Shown here: piece by piece, positions 1 to 12,500 of the stretch
Layout: the number at the start of each line of letters is the position of its first letter
How positions within the stretch are numbered: the first letter of the stretch is position 1
Origin: Euonymus europaeus
Lineage: Eukaryota > Streptophyta > Magnoliopsida > Celastrales > Celastraceae
Direction: 5' to 3'
NCBI GenBank assembly: GCA_963580455.1
Contig: OY756967.1
Span: 23,792,022 to 23,856,021 of the forward strand
Length of the DNA: 64,000 bases
Translations under genes and position numbers: made by a program
Notes under the pieces: model-generated
What the model was told of the DNA's origin: nothing
Seen by the model: only the letters and a program-made list of their open reading frames with translations
Databases searched by the model: none

Positions 1-2280
1 TCTCGTGAAAAATATATGATGATTGCTATATGGATTGTCGCGATTGCCAATGTAAGTTTCATGGTAGGATTGATTGTTTGATTAATTCTCTCTTTTGAGA
101 TAACAGAAATTCCGTAATCAATTTTTTTTTTTTTTTTACTTCATTGTTTTGGAAAGGTTGATACTCTTTTTTGTTGATGTGAGCCCTTTATTAAGTTCCA
201 TTATGTCTTTTGGAATTCCTTTTCCTTCATTGAAGTTGCTTGAACTTGGATTTTGACAGTACTCGTTTGATTTGAGAGTGGAAGCGTCAAAATTAACGAC
301 TTGACTTACAACTTGAATTTGGCTTGGAGAGTTTTCGGTAGCTTGTTTTGGTCTTTTGGTTAGAGTCAATGATCTTGAGAAAGGAATGCTTTGAGATGTA
401 CAAAGGATAGTGTGAAACAAATGGTTTATTGTTGCTTTTAATGGGAGTTATATTGGCAATTTGGTAATCACCTGTGTTGTTTTGTACCTCTATCTTTCGT
501 ATCTATGCTTCATGAACTGTTCAGAATTGGCTGGTATAATTAAATTGACCTCCATTCCTGGCACCAATGTGGCTAATGCCTACTGTCCTTACCTTTTCTA
601 ACCATTAAAGGTGTTATATCTCCAATCATTCCTTCCTGGAGCAAAAGATAACTACTTCCCCATCCACTGTGAACAAGGCAACTTTGTGTACATCTTGTAT
701 GTCCCGGACATCGCATACTGCTAGAGCCTTTTGCACTGGAGTTAGTTACCTTTTTATCCATTGTATCATCATTGCTGCCACCCTTCACTTCCTACTTTTA
801 CCTGTCCAGTCCAGTATATGTTGTAATCAATTGCTGCAACGTACTTTTCTGTGGTAAAATAAAACTGTTTCAGTGTTGCCAGTGGTTTATGTTGTCTCTA
901 TAGATGGTATGATTATTATCATTGTCATCACTAATCTACTTCTGTCACTTAATCCAGTTATATGGCTACTAAGCTAAAAGAAAAGGGTAAACAATTCTCA
1001 TGTACAAGCGTCCATAGTGGGCGGGGTCGGGACAAGCATGATGTATGCAGTCTTTATTCCCACATAATAAGTGGAGAGACTATTTTTAGGAATTGAACCA
1101 GTAACCTATTGCAACTGTACCACTGAATCACATGACTACTAAACTATGCTGACAATATACCTTGCATTGGGATCCTTGTAGCATCCCTTGGAAATTGATC
1201 ATTTTTTGTTCTTCCATGCAACCAAAGGACAGGAGACTTTCTGATATAGGTTTTGTTGGTCTCTGCAATAAGGATGTTCTTACTTCCATTATCTCATTAG
1301 ATATGATGTTGTTCTGGCCATTTGAATTCCCTTTTTGGTTACTTCTTATATTTCCTTTACTGGCTCAGGATATCAATTCCCAATAGGCTGTCACTGCACT
1401 GCTTCATGTATTTATATGATCATTCAATTTATTTGTTAAAATGTTTCTATATTCCATTTAAGTTGAAAACTCTTTTGCAGAGTTTCTTTCCATTTGTGAT
1501 CTAAAGGAAGCGGTTGAAGATAAAGCTCGTTCAAGTTCAAGCTGAGTGAAAGCGCTTGCTCGGTTTGCTGAATTGTATCTTTTCAATAGTTATGACTTAT
1601 TTTGAGACATTATTTTGGATCAACTTTCCAACTCGGTTTGGAGCTGACCGTCAGTTTCTTCTTTATGATTAAAGTTCTGTCAGTAAAATTATGATAACCA
1701 TGCAAAATGCATTTTGTCTTGTAAATGAATGCCCATGTACAATATGGATGGATGGCTCTCGGATCTCATATTCACCAGACTTCCAGTGTTGAGTGTGTTT
1801 TTTTGTTTCGATTTAGGATCGAACTTCGTCCTGGCAACAATTCATGCATGTGTTCCATTATATATATGCAGGCTTGTGCTCCACCTTCTAATGGTGGTTA
1901 TACTCTGCCCTCAAAAAGCTCACCTACAAAAGCACCACCATCTCAGAAGTACTCGCCACTTCCTCATAGTGGCTATACTCTCCACCAACAAAAGCAACGC
2001 TCTCTGGAAGTTAGCCACCATTTCTTCATGGAGGTTATACTCCCATATTCAAGAGAGCCCCAAGGCTGCGTTCCACAAGCAACAAAAGCACGAGTCTCAC
2101 AAGTACCCTTACCCTGCGAGATCCTCCACCCACCTAGCCACGCCCTTCTCGTGGATATCGTCCGCCATCTCATGGTTCACCTCCACCCACTGATCTTAGG
2201 CACCCTCCGCCTGCTCCTTGGCATCCTCCTTCGACTAAAACATCTGTCATCACCACCTTTTCATGGTTAACCTCCTCCAT
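1..2280 (+). pseudogene. Decayed secreted proline-rich protein gene (two exons)
   Basis: The first 51 bases read as the end of an exon (REKYMMIAIWIVAIAN) followed by a gtaagt donor. A matching phase-0 acceptor (tatgcag) ends at 1871. The join gives a hydrophobic, signal-peptide-like stretch ending ACA, then a proline-rich start (PPSNGGYTLPSKSSPTKAPP). From about 1975 the proline-rich sense continues only by changing frame. The third frame gives HGGYTP, RPPSHGSPPPTDLRHPPPAPWHPPST, but with in-frame stops near 2013 and 2136. This is what remains of an extensin-like or PDF1-like cell-wall protein gene. The upstream start lies outside the window. The signal peptide and the exon join are inferred. 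The frameshifts and stops are seen directly. A truncated but expressed protein ending in a shifted frame at 2270 cannot be excluded. Confidence 0.5.
1010..1140 (-). repeat. SINE-like relic (tRNA-derived, Au-type resemblance)
   Basis: The minus strand of about 1085-1110 contains GGTTCAATTCC, a perfect RNA polymerase III B-box match. It is followed on the plus strand by the GGCGGGGTCGGG-type body near 1020, which I recall from plant Au SINEs. It lies in the intron of the decayed proline-rich gene. No target duplication was identified. Confidence 0.45.
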
Positions 2281-3225
2281 CTGACCATCACACCCCACCG
2301 ACTCTTAGGTGATTAGGTATCCTCCACCAAAGAAGATAAACTAAACACACATTTTGGTTCTAGAAAACTGGATCTCAATTGCAAGAAACCAAAATTCAAA
2401 AACTCAAGTCAAAAACCATTTTTTCTGTTGAAAAAAGAATAAGAAAAAGATTGCAGAAAACAAAAGATTTTGCCTAATGCCCGTGGGCCTACATATCCCG
2501 TACAAATGAAAGCCCAGGCCCAGTTAGAATAAAATCGTAAACGTCCTAGCCCCATTTTAATGATCTGTAGCCTGTAGGGCTAACTCTGTAGCCAAAGCCC
2601 ATAAGCCAAAGATGAAACAAAAGGCTTTAGCAATGATGCTTGAAAGTAAGAATAATGAAAATTTTGGAGTGTCGAAAAAGAGTGATTATAAAGAGAATAT
2701 GTGAAAAGTTAAAAATTATATTGGAATATGTGGATTGGGGTGAAAAAAGTGAAAAAAATTGTATTAGGAGATGTTTATACTTGATATTTGTAGAGTGATG
2801 AGAAAGAAAATATATAAAAAGAGAAAAAATTATATTAAGAAAATGATTTTGATGATTTAAATGAGTATGTGGTTTAACTTTTTGTATAATAAAAATTAAA
2901 TCCAATTAAAAAATTTGGAGAGTGTTTTGACTGGAGTTGCTCTCTAGAGCCCAGCCCCGTATCAAATAAATTAGAACAGGCCAATCCCATCTATTAATCT
3001 TCTATTGCTACTCCAGTACTCCGTACATGATCCGGCCCATATAATTAATCGAATATATATTTGAATTGAATGTTGATGTAAGGGGGCTTGATTAATATGA
3101 ACTTTTTGGCTCCGGTGGAGGGTGAAATTGCATTGCAATTACCGCAAACGACTCACTGTGAAGAAAGCACATGAAAAGTTTAGGGGTAAAAGACGAGAAA
3201 ATATTAAAAAGGATTAAAATATAGA
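2281..3225. other. Gene-free AT-rich spacer with a dispersed repeat
   Basis: No gene is supported here. Several GGCCCA/TGGGC motifs lie at 2480-2600 and 2940-3040, typical of plant promoter regions. Bases 2640-2945 resemble 50640-50865. Both have a TTTTGATGATTT motif, an ...AAATCCAATnnA... block and end in an AGAGTTG/GGAGTTG motif. They are probably two members of one MITE family. Confidence 0.5.
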
Positions 3226-3645
3226 GTAATACTATTTTTAGTCAGCGAAAAATAATTTATATTTCATTTTCATGACTAAAAAATTAAAATGTTTTCAATT
3301 AGTCGTCGAATATTTGATTTTGTTCCAATCAAATTATAAGGGTAGATTTTTTCAAAACTGAATAGCCAAAAAATGGTGATGTGACAATTTAACATCCTTT
3401 CAATTGATCCTCGTGAAAAATAATCATTACATCAAAATATTTTTCAATTTTTAAAATAAAAATAAATTAAAAATAAAAATTTATTTCTTTTTTCACGTTT
3501 ATCAATTAAAAATAAGATTAAACTGTCACGTCACTATTTTAACTGTTCAATTTTAAAAAATCTGCACCCAGTAATCGCACTAAAACAAAATCAAATGCTC
3601 AGTCTTGTTTTTTTTTTTTTTTTTGACTATTAAGTACTACCCTTA
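3226..3645. mobile_element. Foldback (MITE-like) element upstream of the PPR gene
   Basis: Two imperfect inverted arms of roughly 130-150 bases face each other. The left arm contains ATTTGATTTTGTT at about 3313, AGATTTTTTCAAAACTG near 3343 and GGTGATGTGACAATTTAA near 3374. The right arm (about 3515-3610) carries their reverse complements in the matching order. The ends carry TAGTC/GACTA. This looks like a non-autonomous DNA element placed about 90 bases before the CRR2-type start codon. The family and exact ends are not resolved. Confidence 0.5.
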
Positions 3646-3730
3646 AAAAAGATGAGAAAAACCTAACCAAATCCATGAACTTTATTAAAGCCTCTGCTAG
3701 GATTTTAGCATAGTAGTAGCATTCGCCTAG

Positions 3731-5719
3731 ATGAGAGCGTTTTACACTCCCCGAGCTGCCCAACTACCTACCCACACGTCTCCCTTCCACAATCCACATC
3801 GCCTCCGTCTAAAGCCCCCGAACTGGACCGTTGCTTTGAACTCCCCCAACTCCAGTACTTCAAGCGCCGCCATCAAAACTAGCGACTGCAATAACAAGCT
3901 TATACAGTCATTGTGCAAACAGGGCAACCTCAAAGAGGCCATTAAGGTCCTCGCTCGTGAACCCGATCCCGCCCAGCACACCTACGAGCTTTTAATCCTT
4001 GCTTGCATCCACTTGAACTCTATATCCAATGGCCAATTCGTTCATCACCACCTCCTTGATAATGGGTTTGACGAAGATCCTTTCTTGGCTACCAAACTTA
4101 TCAACATGTATTCGGAATTGGGTTCCATCGATGACGCACGCGAGGTGTTCGATCAAATTCCCCATCGAACTATATACGTTTGGAATGCCCTCTTTCGAGC
4201 GCTTTCTCTGGCGAGCAAAGGTGAAGAGTGCTTAGAGTTTTATCGTCGGATGAATGAGATTGGAATTCCATCAGATAGGTTCACGTATACGTATGTGCTC
4301 AAGGCTTGTGTTGTATCCGGTTGTTTGGTTTCCCTTTTGAAGAAGGGTAAGGAGATTCATGGTCATATGTTACGACATGGTTATGAGACAAATGTGCATG
4401 TCATGACTACATTGTTGGATATGTATGCAAGGTTTGGCTGCGTGTCTAATGCAAATCATCTGTTCAGAGCAATGTCTGGGAAGAACGTGGTTTCTTGGAG
4501 CGCTATGATAGCGTGCTATGCTAAGAATGGGATGCCTTTTGAAGCATTGGGACTATTTAGGGAAATGATGACTAAAACCAATGATTTAATTCCTAATTCG
4601 GTGACGATGGTTAGTGTTCTTCAAGCTTGTGCCGCTCTCGCTGCTTTGGAACAAGGGAAGCTGATTCATGCATATATTCTTAGAAGGGGGCTTGATTCAA
4701 TTCTTCCACTCATAAGTGCCCTTGTGATAATGTATGCAAGATGTGGTAAGCTTGAGCAGGGACAACGGGTTTTTGATAAGATGGATAGGAGAGACGTTGT
4801 TTCGTGGAATTCCTTGATTTCGAGTTATGGAATTCATGGGTTTGGAAAAGAAGCTATTCAAGTTTTTGAGGAAATGATCCGCCATGGAGTCTCACCAAGT
4901 CCAATTTCATTTATTAGCGTTTTGGGTGCTTGTAGCCATGCAGGGCTTGTTGACGAGGGGAAGATGCTGTTTGATTCGATGAGCAAAGAACATGGGATAT
5001 ATCCAAGTGTGGAGCACTATGCTTGTATGATAGATCTCCTTGGACGTGCCAACCGGTTGGATGAAGCAGCAGAGCTAATACAAGATATGAGGATTGAGCC
5101 AGAAATTAAGGTTTGGGGTTCTCTCCTCGGATCAAGTAGGATACATTGTAATGTTGAGCTTGCAGAGATGGCAAGCAATAGGCTATTCAAGCTTGAGCCT
5201 TTTAATGCTGGGAATTATGTCCTTCTTGCCGATGTCTATGCTGAAGCAGGTATGTGGGATGAGGTGAAAAGAGTGAAGAAGCTCCTAGAAGCTCGAGGGC
5301 TTCAAAAGGTCCCTGGTCAGAGTTGGATTGAAGTCAGAAGGAAAATCTATTCATTCTTAACCGTTGACGAGTCTTCTCCACAGAAGGAGCAGCTCCATGC
5401 TTTGGTGGTAAAACTATCAAAAGAAATGAAGGAGAAAGGTTACATTCCGCAGACAAAAGTTGTGCTTTATGACCTTGATGAAGAAGAGAAGGAGAGGATT
5501 GTATTGGGTCATAGCGAAAAACTAGCTGTTGCTTTTGGACTCATCAATACCAATCATGGTGAAACAATTCGGATTACCAAGAACCTGAGGTTATGCGAAG
5601 ACTGTCATTCATTTACTAAGTTTGTTTCCAAGTTCACGAACAAAGAGATTCTGGTTCGAGATGCAAACCGCTTTCATCATTTCAATGATGGAGTTTGTTC
5701 TTGTGAGGATTACTGGTAA
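3731..5719 (+). CDS. CRR2: PPR-DYW protein, CRR2-type (plastid RNA processing)
   Basis: This is an intronless gene of 662 residues. It has an N-terminal plastid-targeting-like stretch, then PLS-class pentatricopeptide repeats from about residue 85 to 480 (for example the TIYVWNALFRALSLA and NVVSWSAMIACYAKNG units), then E/E+ modules and a complete DYW domain. The DYW part shows the deaminase-like HSEKLAVAF motif near residue 592, the CEDC pair near 622 and the terminal CSCEDYW. The sequence closely follows Arabidopsis CRR2 (about 657 residues, from memory) along its whole length. That protein is needed for cleavage between plastid rps7 and ndhB transcripts and so for the chloroplast NDH complex. 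The start is the first ATG after an upstream in-frame stop. I infer the same role here. Orthology is very likely but was not tested by a tree. Confidence 0.9.
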   Translation: MRAFYTPRAAQLPTHTSPFHNPHRLRLKPPNWTVALNSPNSSTSSAAIKTSDCNNKLIQSLCKQGNLKEAIKVLAREPDPAQHTYELLILACIHLNSISNGQFVHHHLLDNGFDEDPFLATKLINMYSELGSIDDAREVFDQIPHRTIYVWNALFRALSLASKGEECLEFYRRMNEIGIPSDRFTYTYVLKACVVSGCLVSLLKKGKEIHGHMLRHGYETNVHVMTTLLDMYARFGCVSNANHLFRAMSGKNVVSWSAMIACYAKNGMPFEALGLFREMMTKTNDLIPNSVTMVSVLQACAALAALEQGKLIHAYILRRGLDSILPLISALVIMYARCGKLEQGQRVFDKMDRRDVVSWNSLISSYGIHGFGKEAIQVFEEMIRHGVSPSPISFISVLGACSHAGLVDEGKMLFDSMSKEHGIYPSVEHYACMIDLLGRANRLDEAAELIQDMRIEPEIKVWGSLLGSSRIHCNVELAEMASNRLFKLEPFNAGNYVLLADVYAEAGMWDEVKRVKKLLEARGLQKVPGQSWIEVRRKIYSFLTVDESSPQKEQLHALVVKLSKEMKEKGYIPQTKVVLYDLDEEEKERIVLGHSEKLAVAFGLINTNHGETIRITKNLRLCEDCHSFTKFVSKFTNKEILVRDANRFHHFNDGVCSCEDYW

Positions 5720-6521
5720 CCTTGTGCGCTGCTCACTTTGTTACATTAGTTATTTCTTATCTAATGATAGTATTTTTGAGATTCTCGTCATGATTCAAAA
5801 GCTTTCATAAATGTACAATATCATACAAGTTCGTTTTCATATAAAGTCTGCGAGAGATTATTCTTTTTCCAATTTACTTTGCTCATTTCATAATTGCATT
5901 TGTGTGTGCACTGTGTGAGAGGTGCCCATAAGAAGTTGGGTTTTTTTTACCATTTTAGGGCTAAATTTGATGGTGATAGAAAAGTCGAAATACTGATTTC
6001 TACCAGTTCGTGAGATGCACCATAATGCAGATCAATCTCTATCTACGAGTACAACTAAAACGCAGTAGGATTAGTGTCATAGCTTAAAGCCTTGAACGCA
6101 GCAAGCATTATATTCACTGCCCCTTGATCAGCTGATCAGGCGCTGACTGAGTCCCTTGTAGAGAAAAAGGGAAAAAAACCCTGCTGCATCTCTCACAGAG
6201 CTGGAACCCTATCTATCTCTTGCTATTAATGTTTGCAAAGATGTATAATTTAAGTGTAACATTGTACATGACAAATGATCACACATTCCCTATTGAAAGG
6301 AGGTTTCCAAAAATTGAATCTGTAACCTCTAGGTATGCGGAACAGAACAGTGCTGTTGACCCGATGTCCACTTTAAAACAATCCAATATCCGATACACAA
6401 TTTGAAAAATCCGTACATATGAATTTGTGGGTTCTTCGAGACTTCCTAGTTCCTACATAACATATTGCCACTAGGTTTTCAAACAAGAATTGGTGAAATC
6501 TTGACTGGAGATTCTCCACGT
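5720..6521. other. Gene-free spacer with a SINE-like relic
   Basis: No gene is seen. Bases about 6225-6380 contain AGGTTTCCAAAAATTGAATC followed by TGTAACCTCTAGG, which resembles the tRNA-like part of the SINE-like relic at 1010-1140. It may be a second, more decayed copy. The rest is the converging 3' flank of the PPR gene and the minus-strand coiled-coil gene. Confidence 0.4.
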
Positions 6522-9500
6522 TCACCGCACAGCCATAGAGCCTTCTTGTTTCATTTTGAGGAGACTACTCTCGAAGCTCCGCAGCACTGGTTTGTAGCTG
6601 AAAATTATCATTTTCCGTGAAAAACAGCATTAGATGAAAGCAAATCCTTCCACTGGCCTGTGGCCCAATTAAAAGGGGGAAAAGGTTAAAGGATTTTTTT
6701 TGGCGGGGGTAAATGGAGGGAGGGGATTGCAGGAGGAGTTAACTACCAAAGACTTACAGGCGTGCGAGACCATTGTAAGCTTGCATGGCTTGTTGCAGTT
6801 GAACCGAGAGCTGCAATACCTCTGCTGATAGTAGTTCTGCCCTGCTCTGTTCATTTCCAAGTTGGCCCTATAAAAAACCAACAATAATTAGGGAAAATTT
6901 AAAGAACTAGGATATTATTTTAGATACATTATTTGAATTTTACAAGTAGATGCCAAAATATGACTCTTAGAAGACGAATTTCAGTCTGGACATCCCAGCA
7001 TTTTTATTCCACAGTCAGCATGTTATAGAGGAAACAGAACCTCCAATCATTGAGACTAACCTTGAGAATAAGGATTTCAGTCGTGTATGCCTGTGAGCCA
7101 GACTCATTTGCCCCGTCTCTCCGAGACTCTATTCCGCCTTTCAGGATGCCCCTATCATTTAAAGAGATTAAACTAGTCTGCTCTGTTCTCAACTTATCCA
7201 GAACCACACGGAGTTCTTCATTTTGCTTGAGACAATCTTTCACCTGTGAAGTTCCATGTTAGTCATGTTACTGATTTGGTGAAATATAGCCTGCCTCAAA
7301 AACAATGTCAAACTCCACAGATTGTGACAAACATAACATTTCCAAAAGGCAAGAAGGCACGACTAAGCAACATATACCGACCTCAAGAGGTCCAAGCCTA
7401 TTAGTTCAATTACACAACCATAGTCAATAGAGGCTTTAATGCACTGATTACAACGAACTGACGAACTGTGGTACAAAACAATAAGATTAAGGCACCAGCG
7501 AGAAAGAGACAAAAAAGTCTGCCTGTTACCTGATTCTCCCAACGTTTTGCTATGGCCATTGCCTCTTCATATGAAGTTGAAAGATTAGAATTTTCCTCAA
7601 AGAGCTTCTCTATCTCTGAGGATTGGTTATCAATCTGTCAAAGTCATTGCATCACTTGGCCTTAATATGGCAAATTAGATTCTATTCCACTCATAAGTCA
7701 TATCCATAAAAAAATATATAGAAAAACATTGCACCTCCATTAAAAGTTTTTGTCTGCTACTTTCCAATCTCTCCACTGCTATAGCCATATCATGCAACTG
7801 CTTCTCAAGCTTCTCCTTGCCTTCCTGCAAAAATAATAATAATAATAATAATCAGACAAGAAAAAGTAAGGTACTAGTTCATTCCATTCATCTCCATGCA
7901 TTAGCATGGAATGAATCAATGAAGTACTAACAAGGACGGAAACTACTTAAGGGCAACAACAAGAAAGGAAACTATTCAAGGATCACAAAAAGAAAGACAG
8001 GAAACAGATAATCAATGCTATTATATGGTCAGCCTCAAATACATAAAGGCCAGGTGAAACAATCATCTTAGTACTGCCACCTAAGTATAAAAGTGAAAAG
8101 TAAAGCCAGACAGCATTTATCAAGAACCTACTAGATGCCCCTTAATAGTATCATCTTGTGCTTTCAGAAAAGAAGAAAAAAAAAACAGAGAACCTACTAG
8201 ATATGACCAAAGTAGATAACAGATAGAAGTTAAAAGAGTTTCAAACCCTAAGCCTGTAATTCATTTGCAATTACCATGACAAAAATTATATAACAAAGAC
8301 ATTTCCTTACCACTGAAAAGGCCTTGAGAGTCACTTTTTCTGAGACATCTTCTGCATCATGCAAACAAAGGCAAGTGAGTTTGAAAAACACAACATCAAA
8401 ACACATATGAACTAACTGTAAGTCCATGGGATGTATAGAATAAGAATCTGTTATACGCTCTTATATGAGCTGGGTTGTCATTGGCCAATTTGGGTAAATA
8501 GTTGTTAAGTCGGTTAGAGCTGTCCAGGTCAGCAATCCAAGACAATCTGATCTAACAGCTAAAGAAGAGAGGAGCTGGATTGAAGGAAGATCGTGTGGAG
8601 ATCATCTTCTTAGCAGTAGTTATAAATAAGCTAGATCAAGAATTAGAGGGGATCGGGAAAAGAATGTGTTTGTTGTTTGTATTGCTCTTCTAAGAATTCT
8701 TCTAGCTTGTATCAACTTTTCTCTAAGAGATCAATCAATATACGTCTATTGGGTGATTTCTAGTTATTTGCCTATAATTCTTGTATAGGTTGATAACAAA
8801 TTGGTATCAGAGGGCTCTGATTTCGTCAATGGTGACCAACGCGCAACTTCTTGAAACCATGGAGGCAACTCGCCTTCAACATCAGGAATCTTTACTGCTT
8901 CTGCAGAATCGTCAAGATGAACAGCAAGAGGCTTTACGAGGCCAACACCAGCTGTTCCAGCGATTTATGGAGAAATTGGACCAGTTTGAGGCCCGTCTTC
9001 CACCGCCTCAACCTGTTGTTCCTCCTGTTGCAGTTCCTGATCCTGGACAACCACCTGATAGAGGGATTGGCCGCGATTTCGCTCCTCAACCTGAGTATAG
9101 GAATGGCCATCGCAATCCTGATTTAGAGTTGCAGTATCGTGGACCCCGCTTGGACTTTCCGCGTTTTTCGGGTGATGATCCCGCAGTCTGGATCCAGCGC
9201 GCTCGACAATATTTCACTATCTATAATGTTCATCCTCACCAACGAATTCTTACTGCTTCCTTTCATATGGAAGGTAAGGCCCTTACCTGGTTTAATGAGA
9301 TTGAATTGACTGGTGAATTGCAAGATTTTGAGGATTTGGTTAGGGCTATGACCATTCGTTTTGGTCCTGCATTACTGAATGATCCTATGGAAGATTTGAT
9401 GCGTCTTAGGCAATTAGGCACAGTGGCTGACTATAAGTCCCAATTTGAGGATTTTGTGGTTAGAGTCAGGAATTTATCTATTGCCCATAAATTGAGTTGT

Positions 9501-12500
9501 TTCATTGGAGGACTTAAGGAGGAGATTAGGGTTACAGTAAAAATGTTTAGGCCCCAATCTGTTCAGGAAGCCTTTGAATTGGCGCGAATGCAAGAGGAGG
9601 CTTTGACAATCACCAAGAAATCTTATAGAACTTTATCTTCTCATGTGGATGTCAAGCAACCTGTACCTCAACTTCTTACCAATTCTCAGTTTGGTATGTT
9701 AGAGGATAGGCCTCAGCCATTGGCTATAACATATCCAGATCAGAGAAGAAGTTTACCAATTCAGAAAATTTCTCACCAACAAATCCAGGAAAAGAAGCAA
9801 AAGGGGTTATGTTTTAATTGTGATGCTAAATGGACTCCTGGTCATAAGTGTTCCAGCCCCAAGCTATTTCTGTTGGAGATGTGTGATCATGATTCTGAGG
9901 AGTCTGATGTGGTTACTGAGGATGAATTTTTGGCTATTAAGAGGTTAGAAAAAGGCAAAACACCTATGAAGGAAGAAGAGGGTGGTTTTGATACTCTGGG
10001 GAGTAGTCCAGAAATATCTTTATATGCCCTGACTGGCTCGAATGGCCCTAAAACCATGAGAGTTCTTGGCACCATTGGTAAGAGGCATATTGTGATATTA
10101 TTAGATACTGGTTCAACACATAATTTTGTTGATAATTCTGTGTTGTCTCAGCTTCTAAGGAATAATTTCATTCCTGTGTCTCATTTGACTGGTACTTCTG
10201 TTACTATTGCTAATGGTGACACTATTTCTTGTGAGGGATATGTTGCTGCTCTACCTTTCAAAATTCAAGGTCACTCTTTCACATCTGATTTTTATACTTT
10301 GAAGTTGGGAGGTTATGATATGGTACTTGGAATTCAGTGGTTAAGTACTTTGGGGGATGTAGCCTGGAACTTCAAAGAGTTGACTATGCAGTTTCAAGTG
10401 GGACACAAAAATTGTTTGTTGAAAGGTTTGAGACAACCATCTACTGGGTTGATTACTTATGATGATACTTCTCATTTTGAGGATTATGAGAGGCAAGGGA
10501 TTTTTTTACAACTTATAGATCCAATCCAGGAAGCAGATTCACTTCAGATTGCACCTGACATTTATCAGATTTTGGAGAAATTCAAAGAAGTATTTGCTGA
10601 ACCAGTGGGTTTACCCCCCATTAGATCCCATGATCACAAGATTTTATTGCAAGAGGGTACTCGGCCTGTTAATGTGAAGCCCTATAGATATCCTTTCTAT
10701 CAAAAATCTGAAATTGAGAAGATTGTGTCTGAACTTTTGGCTTCTGGGGTTATACAGACTAGTACCAGCCCTTTCTCTTCTCCAGTTTTGTTAGTCAAGA
10801 AAGCTGATGGTTCTTGGCGGATGTGCATAGATTACAGAGCTTTAAATGCAGCTACAATAAAAGATAAGTTTCCTATTCCTGTAATTGATGAACTGTTAGA
10901 TGAATTGAGTGGGGCTACTATCTTTTCAAAGCTGGATTTAAGGTCCGGGTACCATCAAATTAGGATGTCTCCTACTGATATTCCTAAAACTGCTTTTAGG
11001 ACACATGATGGACATTATGAATTTCTAGTTATGCCTTTTGGCTTAACAAATGCCCCAGCTACTTTCCAAAGTTTGATGAATGAGATTTTTAGGCCTTTCT
11101 TAAGGAAGTTTGTCCTCGTATTTTTTGATGACATTCTCATTTATAGCAATTCTCTAACTGCTCATTTAAATCATCTCACTCAAGCCTTGGAGGTGTTACA
11201 GAATCATCTTCTTTATGCTAAGCAATCTAAGTGTTGCTTTGGGGTTTCTGAGGTTTCTTATTTAGGCCATATTATATCAGCTGCAGGAGTCCGAGCTGAT
11301 CCAAAAAAAGTGGCTGCAATGACTACATGGCCTATACCTTCTTCAGTTAAGGCTTTAAGAGGATTTTTGGGTCTAACTGGCTATTATAGGAAGTTTATTC
11401 GAAATTATGCTCAGCTGGCAGCACCTCTGTATCAATTGCTCAAAAAAGACCAATTTACTTGGGATGAACAGGCTACTGCATCTTTCATACAGCTTAAGGA
11501 AGTGGTCATCCAACCTCCTGTTTTAGCCTTGCCTGACTTTAATAGGCAGTTTGTCATTGAGTGTGATGCTTCTGGAGTAGGTGTTGGAGCTGTTTTGATG
11601 CAGGATAATCATCCAATAGCATTTTATAGTTCTACTCTCAAAGGTAGGCTGCTCTTAATGTCTACTTATGAGAAGGAATTCTATGCTTTGGTAACAGCTG
11701 TGCAGAAATGGAGGCCTTATTTACTGGGACATTTCTTTGTGATTAAAACTGACCATTATAGCTTAAAGTTCTTGCTGGAACAGCAGATTGGTACTCCCTT
11801 CCAGCAGAAATGGTTGAGTAAATTGATTGGTTATGATTTTTTAGTTGAATATAGGAAGGGCAGCTTAAATACTGTTGCGGATGCCTTGTCCAGACAATAT
11901 TCTTCTGCAGAGTCAAGTGATCTGCCTGCAGCTCCAGTTTGCTTTATGGCTCTAACTGTCCATCAGTTGGATTTATTTGGCGAAATTAAAGCATCTTATC
12001 TGCTGGATGAGTTTTCTAGTTCATTATTGGCTTCTGTTCAAGTACAGTCAGCTTCACATTCTTCTTATAAAGTGATTGATGGTTTTTTGGTGTACAAAGG
12101 AAGAGTGTATGTTGGACATTCTCCTCAAATAAAACAAAAAATATTATATCACATGCATTCTTCTCCAGTCTCAGGTCATACTGGCTTTGATAGGACTCTG
12201 AAGAGGGTGAGGAAAGAGTTTTATTGGAAAGGCATGAAGAAAGATGTGAAGCAATTTATTCAGCAGTGTGAGATATGTCAGATGACAAAATATCAACCTA
12301 CTCATCCTTCTGGTTTGTTACAGCCTCTGTCTATTCCTGAGAAAATTTGGAGTCATGTCAGTATTGATTTTATTGATGGTTTACCCAAGGTCAAGGGCAA
12401 ATCAGTTGTTTTAGTGGTTGTGGATAGGTTTTCTAAGTATGCTCATTTCTTACCACTGGCACATCCCTATACAGCTGAAAGTGTGGCTCAACTTTACTTT

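Noticed and set aside
6754..6758. Stop codon TAA just after LARL as the end of the minus-strand coiled-coil protein
   Set aside because: The bases CT|gtaagt form a consensus donor, and an exon at 6522-6597 continues in frame with the family's known C-terminal sequence ([17 protein letters not shown]).
8781..8828. Upstream ATG at 8781 as the gag-pol start
   Set aside because: It lies inside the 5' LTR and runs through the primer binding site. The ATG at 8829 directly after the binding site is the usual place.
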